A stretch of 64,000 nt of DNA, from NCBI RefSeq assembly GCF_014269205.2, contig NZ_JABWRY020000001.1, forward strand, positions 2,728,001 through 2,792,000. Direction: 5' to 3'. The position numbers were made by a program, and so were the translations under genes. The DNA is from Pseudomonas kermanshahensis (lineage in GTDB: Bacteria > Pseudomonadota > Gammaproteobacteria > Pseudomonadales > Pseudomonadaceae). The notes below the pieces were generated by a model. That model saw only the letters and a list, made by a program, of their open reading frames with translations, made no database searches and had not been told where the DNA came from. Shown here piece after piece: positions 62,695 to 64,000 of this stretch (the first letter of the stretch is position 1; each line of letters begins with the position of its first letter).

Positions 62695-63705
62695 ATGATC
62701 TACCGTCCCCTTGGCCAGAGTGGCCTGCAGGTTTCCGCCCTTACCCTGGGCAGCATGATGTTCGGCGAGCAGACCAGCACCGAGGACTCACTGCGGATCA
62801 TCGAAAAAGCCTGGGACCAGGGCATCAACTTCATCGACACCGCCGATGTCTACAACAGCGGGCGTTCGGAAGAAATCGTCGGTGAAGCCGTGGCGCGCCA
62901 TCGCCAGGACTGGATAGTGGCGTCCAAGGTCGGCTTTGGCCCGGCCGACGGCCTGCCCAACCGCAGCGGGCTTTCGCGCAAGCACATTTTCAATGCCATC
63001 GACGCGACGCTCACGCGCATGGACCTGGACTACCTTGACGTTTACTACCTGCACCGCGAAGACCACAAGGTACCGCTGGAGGAAACCGTGCAAGCCATCG
63101 GCGACCTGCTGCGCCAAGGCAAGATCCGCTATTGGGGCGTGTCCAACTTCCGCGGCTGGCGCATTGCCGAGCTGTGCCACCTGGCCGAGCGACTCGGCGT
63201 GGCCAAGCCGGTGGTGAGCCAACCGTTGTACAACATCGTCAACCGCCAGGCAGAGCCCGAACAGCTGACCGCTGCGGCTTACCATGGCCTGGGCGTGGTG
63301 CCGTTCAGCCCCTTGGCCCGCGGTGTGCTCAGCGGCAAGTACGCACCCGGCTCGGTGCCAGATGCCAGCAGCCGTGCCGGGCGCCAGGACAAGCGGATCA
63401 TGGAAGTGGAATGGCGCCAGGAATCATTGGCCATCGCCCGCCAGATCCAGGCCTATGTTGAAGCCAAGGGCGTGGGCATCGTCGAGTTCGCGATTGCCTG
63501 GGTACTCAATAACCAACTGGTGAGTTCGGCCATTGTCGGGCCGCGCACCGAAGCACAATGGGACACCTATGCCGGCGCACTGGACGTGAAGATCACGGCG
63601 GAGGATGAAGCGTTCATCGATTCGCTGGTAACGCCGGGCCATGCCTCGACGCCAGGGTTCAATGACGTGGCGCACTACGTGAGTGGGCGACTGGCGCGCA
63701 ATTGA
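62695..63705 (+). CDS. Aldo/keto reductase
   Basis: A 336-residue cytoplasmic NADPH-dependent aldo/keto reductase starting MIYRPLGQSGLQVSALTLGSMM. The tetrad is visible: Asp/Tyr in FIDTADVYNSG (about 55-62), Lys in IVASKVGFG, His in VYYLHREDHKV, with WGVSNFRGW and VSQPLYNIVNRQAE following. No signal peptide, unlike the reductase at 6169. AAGGA lies about 9 bases before the ATG. It is divergent from the alcohol dehydrogenase operon, with which it shares a promoter region, and may handle a related carbonyl compound. Confidence 0.9.
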   Translation: MIYRPLGQSGLQVSALTLGSMMFGEQTSTEDSLRIIEKAWDQGINFIDTADVYNSGRSEEIVGEAVARHRQDWIVASKVGFGPADGLPNRSGLSRKHIFNAIDATLTRMDLDYLDVYYLHREDHKVPLEETVQAIGDLLRQGKIRYWGVSNFRGWRIAELCHLAERLGVAKPVVSQPLYNIVNRQAEPEQLTAAAYHGLGVVPFSPLARGVLSGKYAPGSVPDASSRAGRQDKRIMEVEWRQESLAIARQIQAYVEAKGVGIVEFAIAWVLNNQLVSSAIVGPRTEAQWDTYAGALDVKITAEDEAFIDSLVTPGHASTPGFNDVAHYVSGRLARN

Positions 63706-63775
63706 TGGCAGCCGTTTGATTGAAGCCAAGGGGCTGCAAAGCCGCTTGGCGGTTCTACCGCGTTGCGGCAGATAC

Positions 63776-63813
63776 AAAAAAAGCTCCCTATCTTTCGATA
63801 CGGAGCTTTTCTT
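63776..63813. terminator. Bidirectional intrinsic terminator
   Basis: A stem AAAAAGCTCC...GGAGCTTTTC with an inner TAT/ATA pair around CTTTCG; a T-run follows on both strands. It separates the aldo/keto reductase gene and the convergent cold-shock gene. Confidence 0.9.
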
Positions 63814-63918
63814 TACACGCCACACAATTGCCAGGCTTCACGCCGTTCGATCAAGCACCCAGGTCAACCCGCAAGGTTGCAAGCACCTGTTCGAACGCCG
63901 AGCCGGCGGGTGCGTGTC

Positions 63919-64000
63919 TTACTCAGGTCGCACTTGGGCGGCCTGCATGCCTTTTTGCCCTTTTTCGGCAACAAAGCTAACAGTCTGGCCTTCTTTCAGC
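63919..64000 (-). CDS. Cold-shock domain protein, C-terminal end (partial)
   Basis: The last 26 codons read LKEGQTVSFVAEKGQKGMQAAQVRPE and end in TAA. This is the end of the CspA family beta-barrel (normally EGQ-V-F--E-G-KGP-A--V). Family members bind single-stranded RNA and DNA and act as RNA chaperones. The rest of the gene, about 40 residues including the RNP motifs, lies beyond base 64000. The bidirectional terminator lies downstream. Confidence 0.9.
   Translation of the reverse strand, partial: LKEGQTVSFVAEKGQKGMQAAQVRPE

Overview
The window looks like chromosomal DNA of a Pseudomonas of the P. putida group. It is GC-rich and dense with tightly packed operons. It carries four copies of the paired inverted repeats (REP pairs) typical of P. 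putida, and the gene content fits (CodA/CodB, large multicopper oxidase with SCO-cytochrome c, quinohemoprotein alcohol dehydrogenase with AldA, chromosomal KfrA-like protein, short Rhs gene). No rRNA, tRNA or CRISPR array was seen. The calls rest on reading motifs and translations; no database search was possible.

Layout. 1-4.5 kb: the start of a Ku end-joining gene, then an uncharacterised operon (haem-oxygenase-fold iron enzyme, methyltransferase, YbdK-type carboxylate-amine ligase, MTA/SAH nucleosidase). 4.5-16.2 kb: mostly housekeeping and stress genes (KGG protein, ADP/ATP-carrier-like transporter, Tat-exported aldo/keto reductase, DyP peroxidase, bile-acid-type symporter, orphan CrtZ hydroxylase, MgtC with a possible structured leader, GNAT, diguanylate cyclase, exonuclease III, DUF4142 protein, KfrA-like DNA-binding protein with a likely autoregulatory operator). 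16.4-20.1 kb: cytosine use (codB, PucR-type regulator, codA). 20.6-31.5 kb: a nutrient-scavenging cluster (class II aldolase, Tat-exported SsuA/NMT1-like binding protein, TonB-dependent receptor, NtaA/DszA-type flavin monooxygenase, complete oligopeptide-type ABC importer), most likely for an organosulfur or related compound. 31.6-33.1 kb: two different TenA proteins behind a TPP riboswitch, a thiamin-pyrimidine salvage unit. 33.3-37.8 kb: a very large multicopper oxidase of the Mn-oxidase type plus an SCO-cytochrome c fusion. 37.9-40.0 kb: an orphan short Rhs protein with an unfamiliar tail and a tyrosine recombinase on either side of an 18-bp palindrome. 40.0-42.9 kb: a dehydrogenase-lactonase fusion and a divergent LysR regulator.

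42.9-50.8 kb holds the most novel item: a seven-gene, tightly coupled minus-strand operon encoding a PaaK-like adenylating enzyme, a cyclase/prenyltransferase-like repeat protein, an N-terminal-proline tautomerase-like protein, a free-standing acyl carrier protein, an unusually short second adenylating enzyme, an amidase-signature enzyme and an AsnB-type amidotransferase. It looks like a biosynthetic pathway for a small amide-containing metabolite that I cannot match to a known cluster.

51-64 kb: glycerate use (glycerate kinase, CdaR-type regulator, sugar-acid MFS transporter), a Rieske-ferredoxin-reductase fusion, and a sigma-54 circuit in which an AcoR-like activator probably drives a quinohemoprotein alcohol dehydrogenase and AldA from a near-consensus -24/-12 promoter. 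The window ends with an aldo/keto reductase and the tail of a cold-shock protein gene.
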